In this document: positions 43,245 to 52,142 of the stretch, in pieces
Layout: every line of letters starts with the position of its first letter
How positions within the stretch are numbered: the stretch's first letter is position 1
NCBI RefSeq assembly: GCF_002205635.1
Contig: NZ_NISJ01000011.1
Span: forward strand, 62,001 to 126,000
Reading direction: 5' to 3'
Source of the DNA: Sphingopyxis witflariensis
GTDB taxonomy: Bacteria; Pseudomonadota; Alphaproteobacteria; Sphingomonadales; Sphingomonadaceae
Length of the DNA stretch: 64,000 nt
The notes under the pieces: generated by a model
The model's database searches: none
Seen by the model: only the letters and a program-made list of their open reading frames with translations
What the model was told of the DNA's origin: nothing
Made by a program: the position numbers and the translations under genes

Positions 43245-44333
43245 ATGCCTATCGACAGCGATGAGTGCAATATCAAGCAGTGCATGCCGATCTGGCGGGC
43301 ATTGGCGTCGCGGAATCCGGAAGAGGCACTTGCCGAACTACACCGGCCCAGACCGTTCGGCAGCGTGCTGGGCGAAATGATGGCCGAGCATGTCGCGATG
43401 ATGCGGCGCAGAGGGTACAAATACACATCGCAGCCCCAGTTGCTTCTTCGGTTCGACCGCTTCCTCCAGTTGCATCCAGGACCGGAAGCCGAGCCGCTAA
43501 GCGCCATGATCGATCGCTGGGCCGCAACGAATGCGACCCGTCATCACGCCGATGAATGCGAACAACTCACGCGCGTCTTTGCGAAAATCCTTCGTCACGG
43601 TGACCCGTCGATACCTATGCGACGACCGGACCCGAGACCGAAGAAGGAGGCCTCGAAGCAATGGCGAAAGCCTCATATCTACTCGCCTGCCGACGTGCGG
43701 CGGATGCTCGAGATCGCGCGTAACTACCCGTCGCCGCGGGCGCCACTTCGCCCGCCGAGCATGTACACCATGCTGCTCCTCGCCTATTGCGCGGGCTTGC
43801 GGCGCGGTGAGCTTGCTCGTCTCGATCTTGGTGATGTTGACCTGCACGCGGGTACCATCATCATCCGGCAGACCAAGTTCTTCAAGACCCGCATTTTGCC
43901 GCTACCGGACAGCGTTGTAGTCGAGCTTCGGGCCTACATCGATGCGCGGCGGCGTGCCGGTGGAGCACAGGATGCGCGCTCCGGCCTGTTCTGGCACGAG
44001 CGAGGCGATGGCCATTACACCCCGGAAATGATCACCTGGCTGCTCTCCGACGTCATACGCCGCGCCGGGTTGAAACCATCGCGAGGAAAAGCAGGCCCGC
44101 GCGTGCACGACCTGCGTCACTCGATGGTCGTGAACAGAATCCTCGAATGGTACCGGACGGGCATCAATCCGCAGGATCGCCTGCCGTTCCTCGCGACCTA
44201 TCTCGGCCATCGGGATATCAACTCTACCCTGGTCTACATCACCGTGACGCAGGAGCTGCTGCATTACGCAAATGAGCGGTTCCGGGCAATCGGCGCACCA
44301 TGCCTCAATCTGGGGCAGGAGGTGCTGTCATGA
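43245..44333 (+). CDS. tyrosine recombinase, first of a coupled pair
   Basis: A 362-residue site-specific recombinase. The catalytic pattern is visible: Arg in AGLRRGELARLDLG, HxxR in VHDLRHSMV, LGHRDINSTLVYI and a tyrosine close after it. The N-terminal half is the SAM-like core-binding domain. It overlaps the next recombinase gene by four bases (ATGA). Tandem, overlapping tyrosine recombinases are typical of recombinase-in-trio (RIT) elements; here only two of three are present. No good ribosome site precedes the ATG at 43245, so the start may be displaced by a truncation. Confidence 0.87.
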   Translation: MPIDSDECNIKQCMPIWRALASRNPEEALAELHRPRPFGSVLGEMMAEHVAMMRRRGYKYTSQPQLLLRFDRFLQLHPGPEAEPLSAMIDRWAATNATRHHADECEQLTRVFAKILRHGDPSIPMRRPDPRPKKEASKQWRKPHIYSPADVRRMLEIARNYPSPRAPLRPPSMYTMLLLAYCAGLRRGELARLDLGDVDLHAGTIIIRQTKFFKTRILPLPDSVVVELRAYIDARRRAGGAQDARSGLFWHERGDGHYTPEMITWLLSDVIRRAGLKPSRGKAGPRVHDLRHSMVVNRILEWYRTGINPQDRLPFLATYLGHRDINSTLVYITVTQELLHYANERFRAIGAPCLNLGQEVLS

Positions 44334-45334
44334 GAAGGGTTGATCGGCTCCCAGACCTGATGCGCGCGTTCTTCTACGAATGGCTGGTCGAGCAGCGCAA
44401 CGCATCCATCCATACAGTCCGGTCCTACCGCGACACCTGGCGGCTGTTGCTGCGGTTCGTCGAGCAGCGCGCTGGGAAGAAGGTAGCGATGATCACGCTG
44501 ACCGACCTTACCGCCAGCGAGGTTGCCGCGTTCCTCAGTCACGCCGAACATGAACGCGGCGGTACGATCGGCACGCGCAACTGCCGGCTTGCCGCGATCC
44601 GCAGCTTCTTCCACTTCGTGGCCACCAAGGATCCCGCGTCGATCGCGCAATGCGTCGAAATCCTCCATATCCCGATCAAGCGTGCTCCCGTGTCGGAACC
44701 GAGCTATCTGGATCCGGCGGAAGTGACGGCGATCCTCAGTCAGCCAGACCGTTCGACCGTTGAGGGCATGCGCGATCATGCGCTGCTCTCGTTCCTCTAC
44801 AACAGCGGCGCACGAATACAGGAAGCGCTCGACCTGTGCCCCGAAGCAATCCGGTTCAAAAGCCCGAACTGCGTGCGTCTGATCGGCAAGGGTCGAAAGG
44901 AACGCATCTGCCCGCTCTGGCCGGAAACGGTCCTGCTGCTGTGCAAGCTGCTCGAGCGGCAGCCACGGGCACCGGACCAGCGGCTGTTTGTCAACCGCTA
45001 TGGCGAACCGCTCAGTGCCTCGGGGGTCCGGTTCAAGCTTGCTGCCTACGTGAGGGCAGCGGCCGAAACCATGCCAACGCTGCGTGCCAAGCATGTGACG
45101 CCACATGCCTTCCGACACGCCACAGCCGTGCATCTCATCTCGGCGGGCGTCGACGTTACGGTCATCCGAAGCTGGCTCGGCCATGTGAGCCTCGACACGA
45201 CCAACCACTATGCCAGGGCCAATCTGGAAACGAAGCGGAAAGCCCTGGAAAAGGTCGCCGTTCCGACCACACCCCGCGGCAAGCCATCCTGGAAACGCGA
45301 TGCAAGCGTACTCGCCTGGCTCGATACGCTCTGA
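44330..45334 (+). CDS. tyrosine recombinase, second of a coupled pair
   Basis: A 334-residue site-specific recombinase with the N-terminal core-binding domain (FFYEWLVEQRNASIHTVRSY) and catalytic domain: Arg in YNSGARIQEALDL, Lys in IGKGRKERICPL, HxxR in HAFRHATAVHL and LGHVSLDTTNHYAR with the nucleophilic tyrosine. GGAGG and the ATGA overlap fix the start at 44330. It probably acts with the recombinase encoded upstream. A 14-bp inverted repeat follows immediately. Confidence 0.9.
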   Translation: MRRVDRLPDLMRAFFYEWLVEQRNASIHTVRSYRDTWRLLLRFVEQRAGKKVAMITLTDLTASEVAAFLSHAEHERGGTIGTRNCRLAAIRSFFHFVATKDPASIAQCVEILHIPIKRAPVSEPSYLDPAEVTAILSQPDRSTVEGMRDHALLSFLYNSGARIQEALDLCPEAIRFKSPNCVRLIGKGRKERICPLWPETVLLLCKLLERQPRAPDQRLFVNRYGEPLSASGVRFKLAAYVRAAAETMPTLRAKHVTPHAFRHATAVHLISAGVDVTVIRSWLGHVSLDTTNHYARANLETKRKALEKVAVPTTPRGKPSWKRDASVLAWLDTL

Positions 45335-45335
45335 A

Positions 45336-45402
45336 ATAATGCGGAGGAATACGGGCAAAAACGGCGAAAATCCGCCAATCAGGCCGCGTTCCTCCGCATT
45401 AT
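45336..45402. repeat. inverted repeat after the recombinase pair
   Basis: ATAATGCGGAGGAA (45336-45349) and its exact reverse complement (45389-45402) surround 39 bases. It starts two bases after the recombinase stop and abuts the truncated IS110. It fits the right terminus of a RIT-like element; no matching left terminus was found upstream of 43245. Confidence 0.65.
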
Positions 45403-45418
45403 GGCGACCTCGTGATTA

Positions 45419-46207
45419 GTGAAACGCGGAAAGACCGACGCTGCAGACGCAGAGGCGATTTGCGAGGCGGTTTCCCGCCCGACGATGCGCTTCGTTCCAA
45501 TCAAATCGAAAGAGCAGCAGGCGCTACTCTCTATGCACCGCGCACGCGATCTTTTCGTGAAGCAGCGAACCCAGCTCATTAACATGATGCGCGGGATGCT
45601 GGCAGAGTTTGGTATCACCATACCTGAAGGTATCGGGCGCGCGCTGATAAAGGCGCGTCAGATCGTAGAAGGGGAAGCCCTCGATACGCCAGCTGAGGCT
45701 TCGCAAATGGCGGCCGTGCTCGGCGAGCAAGCCTTGAACATCCATTTAAGGTTGCGAGAGATCGATCGCGCTCTCGCGGCTTGCCAGCGTGAGAACGCTG
45801 CTGCTTTACGTGTCGCGACCGTTCCTGGAGTCGGCCCGATCACCGCAACGGCAATCGTCGCTTCGGTGCCTACCCCGGAATTGTTCGCCTCAGGTCGCCA
45901 ATTTGCAGCCTAGCTGGGACTGACGCCGCTACAGAAATCGAGCGGCGGCAAAGAGCGGCTTGGGCGCATCAGCAAAATGGGCGACAAGTATATCCGGCGG
46001 CTCCTGATTACAGGCGCGACCTCAATGGTGCGGCGTGCGAAGGAAAGACCAGAAACCGTAGATCCGCGCTTGGTCGACCTCTTGGCACGCAAACCTACTC
46101 GCGTGGCGACGGTCGCGATGGCGAATAAAATGGCTCGCATGATATGGGCGATCATGCTGCGAGGCGAAACCTACCGCCCACACCATACTCCAGCACTAGA
46201 AGGCTGA
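45419..46207 (+). pseudogene. IS110-family transposase, truncated and with internal stop
   Basis: The frame starts abruptly at KRGKTDAADAEAICEAVSR, a motif about 90-100 residues into IS110 transposases, so the DEDD catalytic N-terminus is gone. It continues through VATVPGVGPITATAIVA, a helix-hairpin-helix segment of the transposase_20 domain. A TAG at 45911-45913 splits QFAA from LGLTPLQKSSGGKERLGRIS, where a tryptophan is usual. The rest reads on to 46207. The element cannot make active transposase. Confidence 0.85.
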
Positions 46208-46435
46208 TATCCTGTAGCTATCTGACAGGAGGAAAGATTTACGAGGTTGTAAGCGCGATGTGAAATGATGGCGATACCGGTCAAGCCGGGAGCAGAGACA
46301 ACCCGCTATAAGTCAGAGGCATAAAAGCCTGTTAGTCCGATTGGGACTTTGCTCACGGACCCCATCATGGCCAGCAGTTATCATTGGCTGCACAAACAGG
46401 CCGAACAGACGACTGCACTTGACTATCGCAAACAT

Positions 46436-46681
46436 TTATATTGAACTTGCAACGCGGGGGCCATCCACAGAAGACTGATAGCCATTCTCGGGGGCATCGA
46501 CCCAATCGCCGCGCGCATAGCTGCCATAAAGCACGATCTTGAAGATGCGGCTCTGCTTCTTCCATTTGGAAGTGCCCATCGCATGCGCTGCCTCGAACTC
46601 CTCAAAGAGGACGCGCACGACATGCGCCAGTTCGCGCTGCTTGGATTGCGGAAGATGATCGAGGGTCGTTCGCATCGGCAC
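46436..46681 (-). pseudogene. MNT nucleotidyltransferase (HEPN-MNT fusion type), 3' truncated
   Basis: The 81-codon frame begins TTLDHLPQSKQRELAHVVRV and includes the nucleotidyltransferase motif KIVLYGSYARGDWVDAP. Full-length relatives continue with a DYDLL-type metal-binding strand and a HEPN domain to about 300 residues. Here homology ends at GYQS and the following codons derive from a sequence resembling the end of the neighbouring IS110. The element probably inserted into this toxin/antitoxin-type gene. It lies in the same direction as the HTH and ArdC-like genes. Confidence 0.6.
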
Positions 46682-46735
46682 AACCTTAGAAAGCCGTTCG
46701 ACCGGATGGCAAGCACCATCCGGTCGAACCCGATA

Positions 46736-46990
46736 TTATAGCCAGGGCCAGACCGCTCGTGGAAAACGCGCATGGAGGCAGCGTGACCACATCCCCAGTG
46801 CGCGAGCAAAGTCCTGTATCACCTGCTCGACGGTGATCCCATGACGGGCAGCAAGCTCTTCATAGCTCGCATCGTCGAACCGGACCGACAGAAAGATATC
46901 ACCCTGCCGCTTGGTCATCTTGGCAATGGCGATGGCCAAGCGGCGCTCGCCATCCGCCTTGGTAACGGTGGACAGATCGCGGCGTCTCAT
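46736..46990 (-). CDS. sigma-70 region 4-like helix-turn-helix protein
   Basis: An 84-residue protein with RQGDIFLSVRFDDASYEELA followed by ARHGITVEQVIQDFARALG, the arrangement of a sigma factor region 4 HTH. No sigma region 2 is present, so it is more likely a small regulator of mobile-element genes. Its ATG overlaps the ArdC-like stop by four bases (ATGA). Confidence 0.75.
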   Translation of the reverse strand: MRRRDLSTVTKADGERRLAIAIAKMTKRQGDIFLSVRFDDASYEELAARHGITVEQVIQDFARALGMWSRCLHARFPRAVWPWL

Positions 46991-47880
46991 TTCCCTTCCC
47001 CTACTAAGGCCAGCAGATAATCTGCGGCCTTGCTGGCCTGGGACGCTGCGCGGAAGATCGCCTTCTCGTCGCCGCGCAGTACCGACAGCCAGGACGCGAT
47101 ATAGTCGCTATGCCGCACCGTCGGGGCGATCCCGAGCGAAGCGCAGGTAAATGCTGCCGCCATCTCGGCGACAAGTTCTTCTTTCGCATAGGCTTCGGAA
47201 CCGAACCTGCCCGTCTGGTCGCGATCCAGCCTGCTACTGTGGCCAACCCAATGGCCAAGCTCATGAAGCGCCGTCCGAAACCAGTTGATCGGTTCGTGAA
47301 AGGCCATCTGCGGCGGCACCTGCACGAAGTCATGGCTCGGACTGTAAAAGGCTTCGCCGCCGCCAATGTTGAACCGCGCGCCGCTTGCAGCAATCAGCGC
47401 GTCGACCTCGACGATGGCAAGCACCGGATCGGCAGATGCAACCGCTGCGGTAAAATCTTCGGGCAACCCGTCGCACTGATCGACGTTGAACACGGTGAAG
47501 CGCTTCAGGAAAGCCACCTGCCGCGCTTCGCGATCCTCTCCCCGCGCAGTTTCCGCTTCGGCTTTCGGCGTGAAGCGGTCGGCGTAACAGATAATCGTGC
47601 CCTTCTCGCCGCGCCGGACATGTCCGCCCGCCGCCTCGGCCTGCCGGTAGGTGAGCCAGCGCTGCGACGCAAAGCCCCGCCCGATAACCTCTGCCCACAG
47701 GATCAAGACATTGATCCCTGAATAGCGCCGAGCAGTTCCGGCGTTGTGCGGCATGGTGCATCCGCACGCCGCGCTATCCCAAGGCTGCACCCAAGGCAGC
47801 CGCCCTTCTTCCAGTTCGGCGCTGATCCGGCTGGTGACCTCGGAATAGAGGCTCTGCCGCTCGACATTATGCTTGGCCAT
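46987..47880 (-). CDS. ArdC-like antirestriction protein with zincin domain
   Basis: A 297-residue protein common on conjugative elements. The N-terminal ArdC_N (DUF1738) ssDNA-binding domain has LYSEVTSRISAELEEGRLPW and YSGINVLILW with the conserved PHN-type segment. The C-terminal metallopeptidase domain has HELGHWVGHSSRLDR and a later acidic KEELVAEMAAAF. Such proteins protect incoming DNA from host restriction. It opens a minus-strand operon with the sigma-like gene and the truncated nucleotidyltransferase. Confidence 0.9.
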   Translation of the reverse strand: MAKHNVERQSLYSEVTSRISAELEEGRLPWVQPWDSAACGCTMPHNAGTARRYSGINVLILWAEVIGRGFASQRWLTYRQAEAAGGHVRRGEKGTIICYADRFTPKAEAETARGEDREARQVAFLKRFTVFNVDQCDGLPEDFTAAVASADPVLAIVEVDALIAASGARFNIGGGEAFYSPSHDFVQVPPQMAFHEPINWFRTALHELGHWVGHSSRLDRDQTGRFGSEAYAKEELVAEMAAAFTCASLGIAPTVRHSDYIASWLSVLRGDEKAIFRAASQASKAADYLLALVGEGK

Positions 47881-48429
47881 TTCCCTTCTCCTTCAAAACC
47901 ACCGCAGCCCGGCCCGGAAGGGGCGCAGGGGGGCGGCAGGAAGGAGTCGGCAGGCCCGCGACATCGGGCGGGCTGCACCCGAAGGACCGGAACGAAGAGG
48001 AGGACCCGCGAAGCGGGTTGCGGCCCGACCGGGCGGGGCTAGAGGCGAGTGACGCCCTCCTGTGCTCCTGCCGTGCCCGGTTCAATAACGCCGCCGCGAA
48101 GCGGTGTCCGCATGCGCGCCAGCGGCGCCCTACAAACAAACGACTCGAACAACGATCGCGCCGGTCATGGCGCGTCATTTGCGAACGCGGCCGTCGCCGA
48201 CGGCCTCATTTACCGGATGAGCACGTCCGCGAGACACTATGAGAGAAAATAATTCAATCTACGCCGCAGCCGCACGGAACCGCCCATAGATGCCGGTGGA
48301 CGCACGCAGCCCTATGCCAGAGCACGAAGCCAAAAAGCGCAGTTTTCTAGGGTGTTGACGATGGCGTTCGTGATCCCCTTCTCTGTCCCCCGTCGACGCA
48401 AGTTCCTTCAACAGATGGAGAAGCAAGTC
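47881..48429. other. GC-rich intergenic region
   Basis: No convincing gene is seen between the ArdC-like start and AlpA. It should contain divergent promoters for the two. Short frames on both strands lack family features. Confidence 0.5.
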
Positions 48430-48651
48430 ATGGTATCTCAGTCCCCCCTCCGCTTGATGCGCTTGAATGAAGTCCTCGACCTGACCGGGCTCAGCCGGGC
48501 AACCCTCTACCGGAAAATCCAGGCCGGAACTTTCCCGGCGCAGCATAAAATTGCAGAGCGCTGTTGCGGCTGGCGCGCGGGCGAGGTCGATGTGTGGCTG
48601 CGCAATCCCGTCAGCTTCACCGTCGACTATCTCCAGCGCGAGCCCGCATGA
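48430..48651 (+). CDS. AlpA-family excisionase-like regulator
   Basis: A 73-residue DNA-binding protein of the AlpA/MerR-like winged-helix group: LRLMRLNEVLDLTGLSRATL, YRKIQAGTFP and WRAGEVDVWL. AlpA proteins activate integrase or excision genes of P4-type islands. GGAG lies nine bases before the ATG at 48430; the open frame extends left with no better start. It fits the P4-type integrase at 52143. Confidence 0.88.
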   Translation: MVSQSPLRLMRLNEVLDLTGLSRATLYRKIQAGTFPAQHKIAERCCGWRAGEVDVWLRNPVSFTVDYLQREPA

Positions 48652-48706
48652 CCGACCATAAGCGTAGCCCCGCGCCGCCGCAGCGGCGCGGGGTCGAACA
48701 TTCGGC

Positions 48707-49030
48707 TCAGTCGGCCGGGTTCCAGATGAGCGCGTAGCCGTCTTCGCCGTCCTGACCGGCGGCGCGGCCGAGGTTGGCATAAATCCGGCGCGGCCCGAAC
48801 TCGGGTGCGGCGAGCGTCAGCGACACATAGGGTTTGCCCGATGCTTCGCCGGTGCGGACCCAGCCGGCGCCAATTTCGACGCCTTCGGAATAAACGCGAT
48901 AGTCGGGCTGGACGTCGCCGCTCTTCGAGCGGTTGGTGCGGATCTCGATGCTCGCGCGGATCGAGAGGGTCTTGAGCTGGCCCACGAAACCTTCTTCGAT
49001 GGTGCCGTTTACAAAGCCGATGGATGCCAT
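48707..49030 (-). CDS. DUF736 family protein
   Basis: A 107-residue protein of the DUF736 family, which is found on plasmids and ICEs of alphaproteobacteria. MASIGFVNGTIEEGFVGQLK and LAAPEFGPRRIYANLG are typical. The function is unknown. The start codon at 49030 no longer has its ribosome site: a group II intron begins ten bases upstream, on the opposite strand, and has moved the original AAG half of AAGGAG to beyond 51292. The gene is probably silent. Confidence 0.85.
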   Translation of the reverse strand: MASIGFVNGTIEEGFVGQLKTLSIRASIEIRTNRSKSGDVQPDYRVYSEGVEIGAGWVRTGEASGKPYVSLTLAAPEFGPRRIYANLGRAAGQDGEDGYALIWNPAD

Positions 49031-49598
49031 TGGTCGTCTCGTGCGCCAAGAGTGGTGGGTAGGATCCACCACGCGCGATTATTGTCTCTGCGGGGTGAAA
49101 GGCCCCGTCCTCCACGTGCCGCAACACGGGGAGCGAAGTGGATGGGTGAGGTGAACCGGGTGCCTCCGGCGAGCCGTAAATGAGCAGAACCCGTCAAAGC
49201 CGGACGACCGGAGGACTTCCGCCCGAGGTTGGTCCGGCGAGCGTATCTGCAATGGAAAGGGTAACCGAACCGATGGCTGAAGCCCCGGGACAAAATGGAA
49301 TCCGCCAAGCCGGAAGTGGGCGGATCGGTCGCAAGACCGGCGGAGTGCCGATGCCCGCTGAGATAACGGGCGTCAGGGGCGCGCGGATAGCCGCGCGTCA
49401 GTTGCAGGGCCAGCTTGCGGTGCCCTGCAACCGGAATCCGAACGGGGTAGAGTCGGTTCCTAAAGCAGATGAGGGGACGATAGTTGAACTTGGGAACCTT
49501 GCTGCGGCATCTCCTAACGAGATGATCGAGGCGACCGATGATCGCCGCAGCAAGGGGCGGAGCCTCCGTAGTAGTCCGCGAACGGGAAAGCCGTTCAC

Positions 49599-51167
49599 AT
49601 GGCGAAGGGAGGCAGTGGGTTGAGCAGGCCAGCAGGAGGTGGGCGCAGGCCCGGCGCGGTGAATACCGCGTTCGTCCTCGACATGCAGCGCAAGCTCCAC
49701 CGGTGGAGTACCGCGAAAGCCGATCGGGTCTTCGCGGATCTGTTTAATATCGTATGCGACCGCAGAACGCTGGACGAAGCATGGCGAAGGCTGGCCCGCA
49801 ATCGGGGCAGCCAGACACCCGGTACAGATGGCGTTACGCGGAAAAGGGTCGAAGAGCGGCCCGGCGGAGCGGCGGGGTTCCTCGAGGACATCCGAGAGGA
49901 GCTACGCGGCGGCATCTATCGCCCGGAACCTGTACGGCAACGGCTTATCCCGAAGCCAGGCAGACCGGAGAAGATGCGCCCGCTGGGCATTCCGACGCTC
50001 AAAGACCGACTGGTGCAAATGGCTTTGAAGCTCGTGCTGGAGCCAATCTTCGAGGCGGACTTCTACCCGACCTCGTATGGCTTCCGGCCCGGTCGAAGCA
50101 CTCATGATGCATTAGGTGCCATCCAGCGCAGAATGCACCCAACGGCACACGGTCCATCACTGTACCGATATGTGATCGAAGGGGATATCAAGGGCTGCTT
50201 CGACGCCATCGATCACCATGTCCTGATGAATCGGGTGCGCAAGCGGATCGGGGACCGAAAAATCCTCCGGATCGTGCGTGCGTTCCTCACTGCAGGCATC
50301 ATGGTCGAAGGCACCGTCCGCCACCCGGTAACGGGAACACCGCAGGGTGGCATCATATCGCCATTGCTGGCCAATATATATCTGACGGCCATCGATGAAC
50401 GATACGGGCGGTGGTCGCTTCGCCCCCGTGAACGACCACAGAACGCGGCCGACCGCCGTCACTATGACCGGCAACGAGGAAAGCCGACGTTTTATATGGT
50501 CCGGTATGCAGACGACTTTGTCGTATGCGCCGACGGGACTCGCGAAGAGGCCGAAGCGGAAAAGCAGGCGCTGGCGGCGTTCCTGAAAGAGGAACTCTGC
50601 ATGGAGTTGTCGCTGGAGAAGACCAAGATCACGGCGGTCGAGGAGGGCTTTGACTTCCTCGGCTACAACGTGGTGCAGACCAAAGCGCGTCGAACCGGTA
50701 GACTGGTCGGCAATCTCTTCATACCGAAGAGCAAGCTGAAGGACCTGCGCCGCAAGATCAAGGTCAAGGTACGGGGAATGCCGACAGGTCGACCCCTCGC
50801 CTATCTCCTTGGCAGCCTCAATCCCATCATCACCGGGTGGCGAAATTATTATCGCTACGCCACCCACGCCACGAGGGACTTTAACAATCTCGACTGGTGG
50901 ATGTGGGGTCGCGTCTGGCGCTGGCTCAGGAAGAAGCACAAAGGCCGCAAGTTGCACGAACTGCGGCGGCGCTTCACAGACCCAGCGAAGAGCAACTGGC
51001 GATGGGCCGAAAATGGCGTGTCGATCAGGACGTTCCTTGAAGGAGGATCGTTCCGCTACCCGTACCGGGGCATACGAATACCGAATGGATGGAACGAACC
51101 CAGCGAGCAGTTCCGAAAGGGCAATGTTCACTTCTGGTCTTCGATCAACACCCTCGCCAAACTGTGA
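49599..51167 (+). CDS. ltrA: group II intron reverse transcriptase/maturase
   Basis: A 522-residue intron-encoded protein that helps splice the intron RNA and copies it into target DNA. Reverse transcriptase blocks include TPGTDGVTRKRVEER, RQRLIPKPGRPEKMRPLGIP, YGFRPGRSTHDAL, GTPQGGIISPLLANIYL and the catalytic VRYADDFVVCA near 303. The C-terminal maturase (GIIM, group II intron maturase-specific) domain covers roughly 380-470 (LNPIITGWRNYYRYA). No HNH endonuclease domain is seen. Confidence 0.95.
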   Translation: MAKGGSGLSRPAGGGRRPGAVNTAFVLDMQRKLHRWSTAKADRVFADLFNIVCDRRTLDEAWRRLARNRGSQTPGTDGVTRKRVEERPGGAAGFLEDIREELRGGIYRPEPVRQRLIPKPGRPEKMRPLGIPTLKDRLVQMALKLVLEPIFEADFYPTSYGFRPGRSTHDALGAIQRRMHPTAHGPSLYRYVIEGDIKGCFDAIDHHVLMNRVRKRIGDRKILRIVRAFLTAGIMVEGTVRHPVTGTPQGGIISPLLANIYLTAIDERYGRWSLRPRERPQNAADRRHYDRQRGKPTFYMVRYADDFVVCADGTREEAEAEKQALAAFLKEELCMELSLEKTKITAVEEGFDFLGYNVVQTKARRTGRLVGNLFIPKSKLKDLRRKIKVKVRGMPTGRPLAYLLGSLNPIITGWRNYYRYATHATRDFNNLDWWMWGRVWRWLRKKHKGRKLHELRRRFTDPAKSNWRWAENGVSIRTFLEGGSFRYPYRGIRIPNGWNEPSEQFRKGNVHFWSSINTLAKL

Positions 51168-51197
51168 GGGCCACCCACGGCCTCGGCCGTGCATGGA

Positions 51198-51231
51198 GAG
51201 CCGGATGCAGGGAAACTCGCACGTCCGGTTC
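51198..51231 (+). ncRNA. group II intron domain V
   Basis: The 34-base hairpin begins GAGCCGGATGCAGGG, has the AAAC-type loop and closes with TCCGGTTC. This is the conserved catalytic domain V. It lies 30 bases after the maturase stop and 61 bases before the proposed 3' splice site. Confidence 0.88.
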
Positions 51232-51292
51232 GGCGAGAGGCGCGAAGAAACCGGCCACCGCGAGGTGGCACGGCGCTTCGCGCCTACTCTAC

Positions 51293-52142
51293 CTTGAAAT
51301 TGCCGCAAGGACCATCCCTGCGACATGGGCGGACCTAAGACCGGCGCATGAGGCGTCCCGCGTACCCGCAGGGCCGCAGCGTCAGCGGAGGACTTGAGGC
51401 GGTCGATTATTTGAAAGCGAAGCGGCGGCGAGGAGACGGCGCAGCCGGCGGGGAAATAATCGCACCGCAGATGGTTACGTCGGGCGCCGTGCCGGTCCAG
51501 GTCAACTCGCCCGTCGCCGGGGATGGTCTTCGGCTGAATGGGAGGAAACACTGCAGGATCGGATCAGAGGCAAGATCGGAGGAAAGTGGGGAAATGAGAC
51601 GCACGAACTGCGGCGCCGCGAATGCCCACACGCTGACGGCCCGACGTCTGCATCCTACTGGTCGCTTTGCCGCCAGGACATCCAGAATCGCGACGGCGCA
51701 CCGACATTTCGAAAATGCGATGAGTTGCCCATCGCTCCCGTCGATTTGGCGCGTTTGTACAATCCGGCCCCACCGGCAGCGGCCATAGGCGGTGCAACAC
51801 GATCTTTCATCGGTCGGTCTCTGATTGCGACCCAGGGGCCGTTCGGTGATGGAGGCGATATTCTGCAATGCAGATATCGTTTAGGGCGGCGCGAGTTTTC
51901 GCTCCGCCTTTTCACCTTTCCTCTTCCCCGCTTCGTGTCGCGGGAGCGGCGCGGCGCCATCATCGAACCGTGCTTAGAAAAACGCACCCTTCTCACGGCC
52001 GCAGGCGCAGCGGTGCGTGCCCGAGCCTGCGGGCTAGCCGTCGTAGCGCCAAGAAGCGAGACAAGAGTGGGCGCGAGACCGCTGGCGGCCCCCAGCGCCG
52101 TCAGTGTGCGCTCATTTGAGGCTGCGCTCGATTGGTGGACTT
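51293..52142. other. region without a recognisable gene between intron and integrase
   Basis: Both strands have only arginine-rich frames of GC-rich DNA. The first part should be the displaced upstream region of the DUF736 gene (reads AATTTCAAG on the minus strand up to 51293). I see no family. Confidence 0.5.

Larger units (their letters stand above)
49041..51292 (+). mobile_element. group II intron, complete
   Basis: The 5' end GTGCGCC at 49041 matches the GUGYG consensus. A structured 550-base 5' RNA region precedes the maturase gene. Domain V (51198-51231) and domain VI follow, and the 3' end is best placed at CTCTAC (51292), giving the usual AY terminus. Joining the flanks restores AAGGAGACGACCAATGG on the minus strand, a perfect ribosome site for the DUF736 gene, which supports both boundaries. 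The intron spans 2252 bases and is antisense to the host gene. Confidence 0.85.

Noticed and set aside
50157-51551. 464-codon minus-strand frame opposite the intron maturase
   Set aside because: It crosses the intron 3' boundary and has no domain, whereas the plus strand carries all reverse transcriptase motifs.
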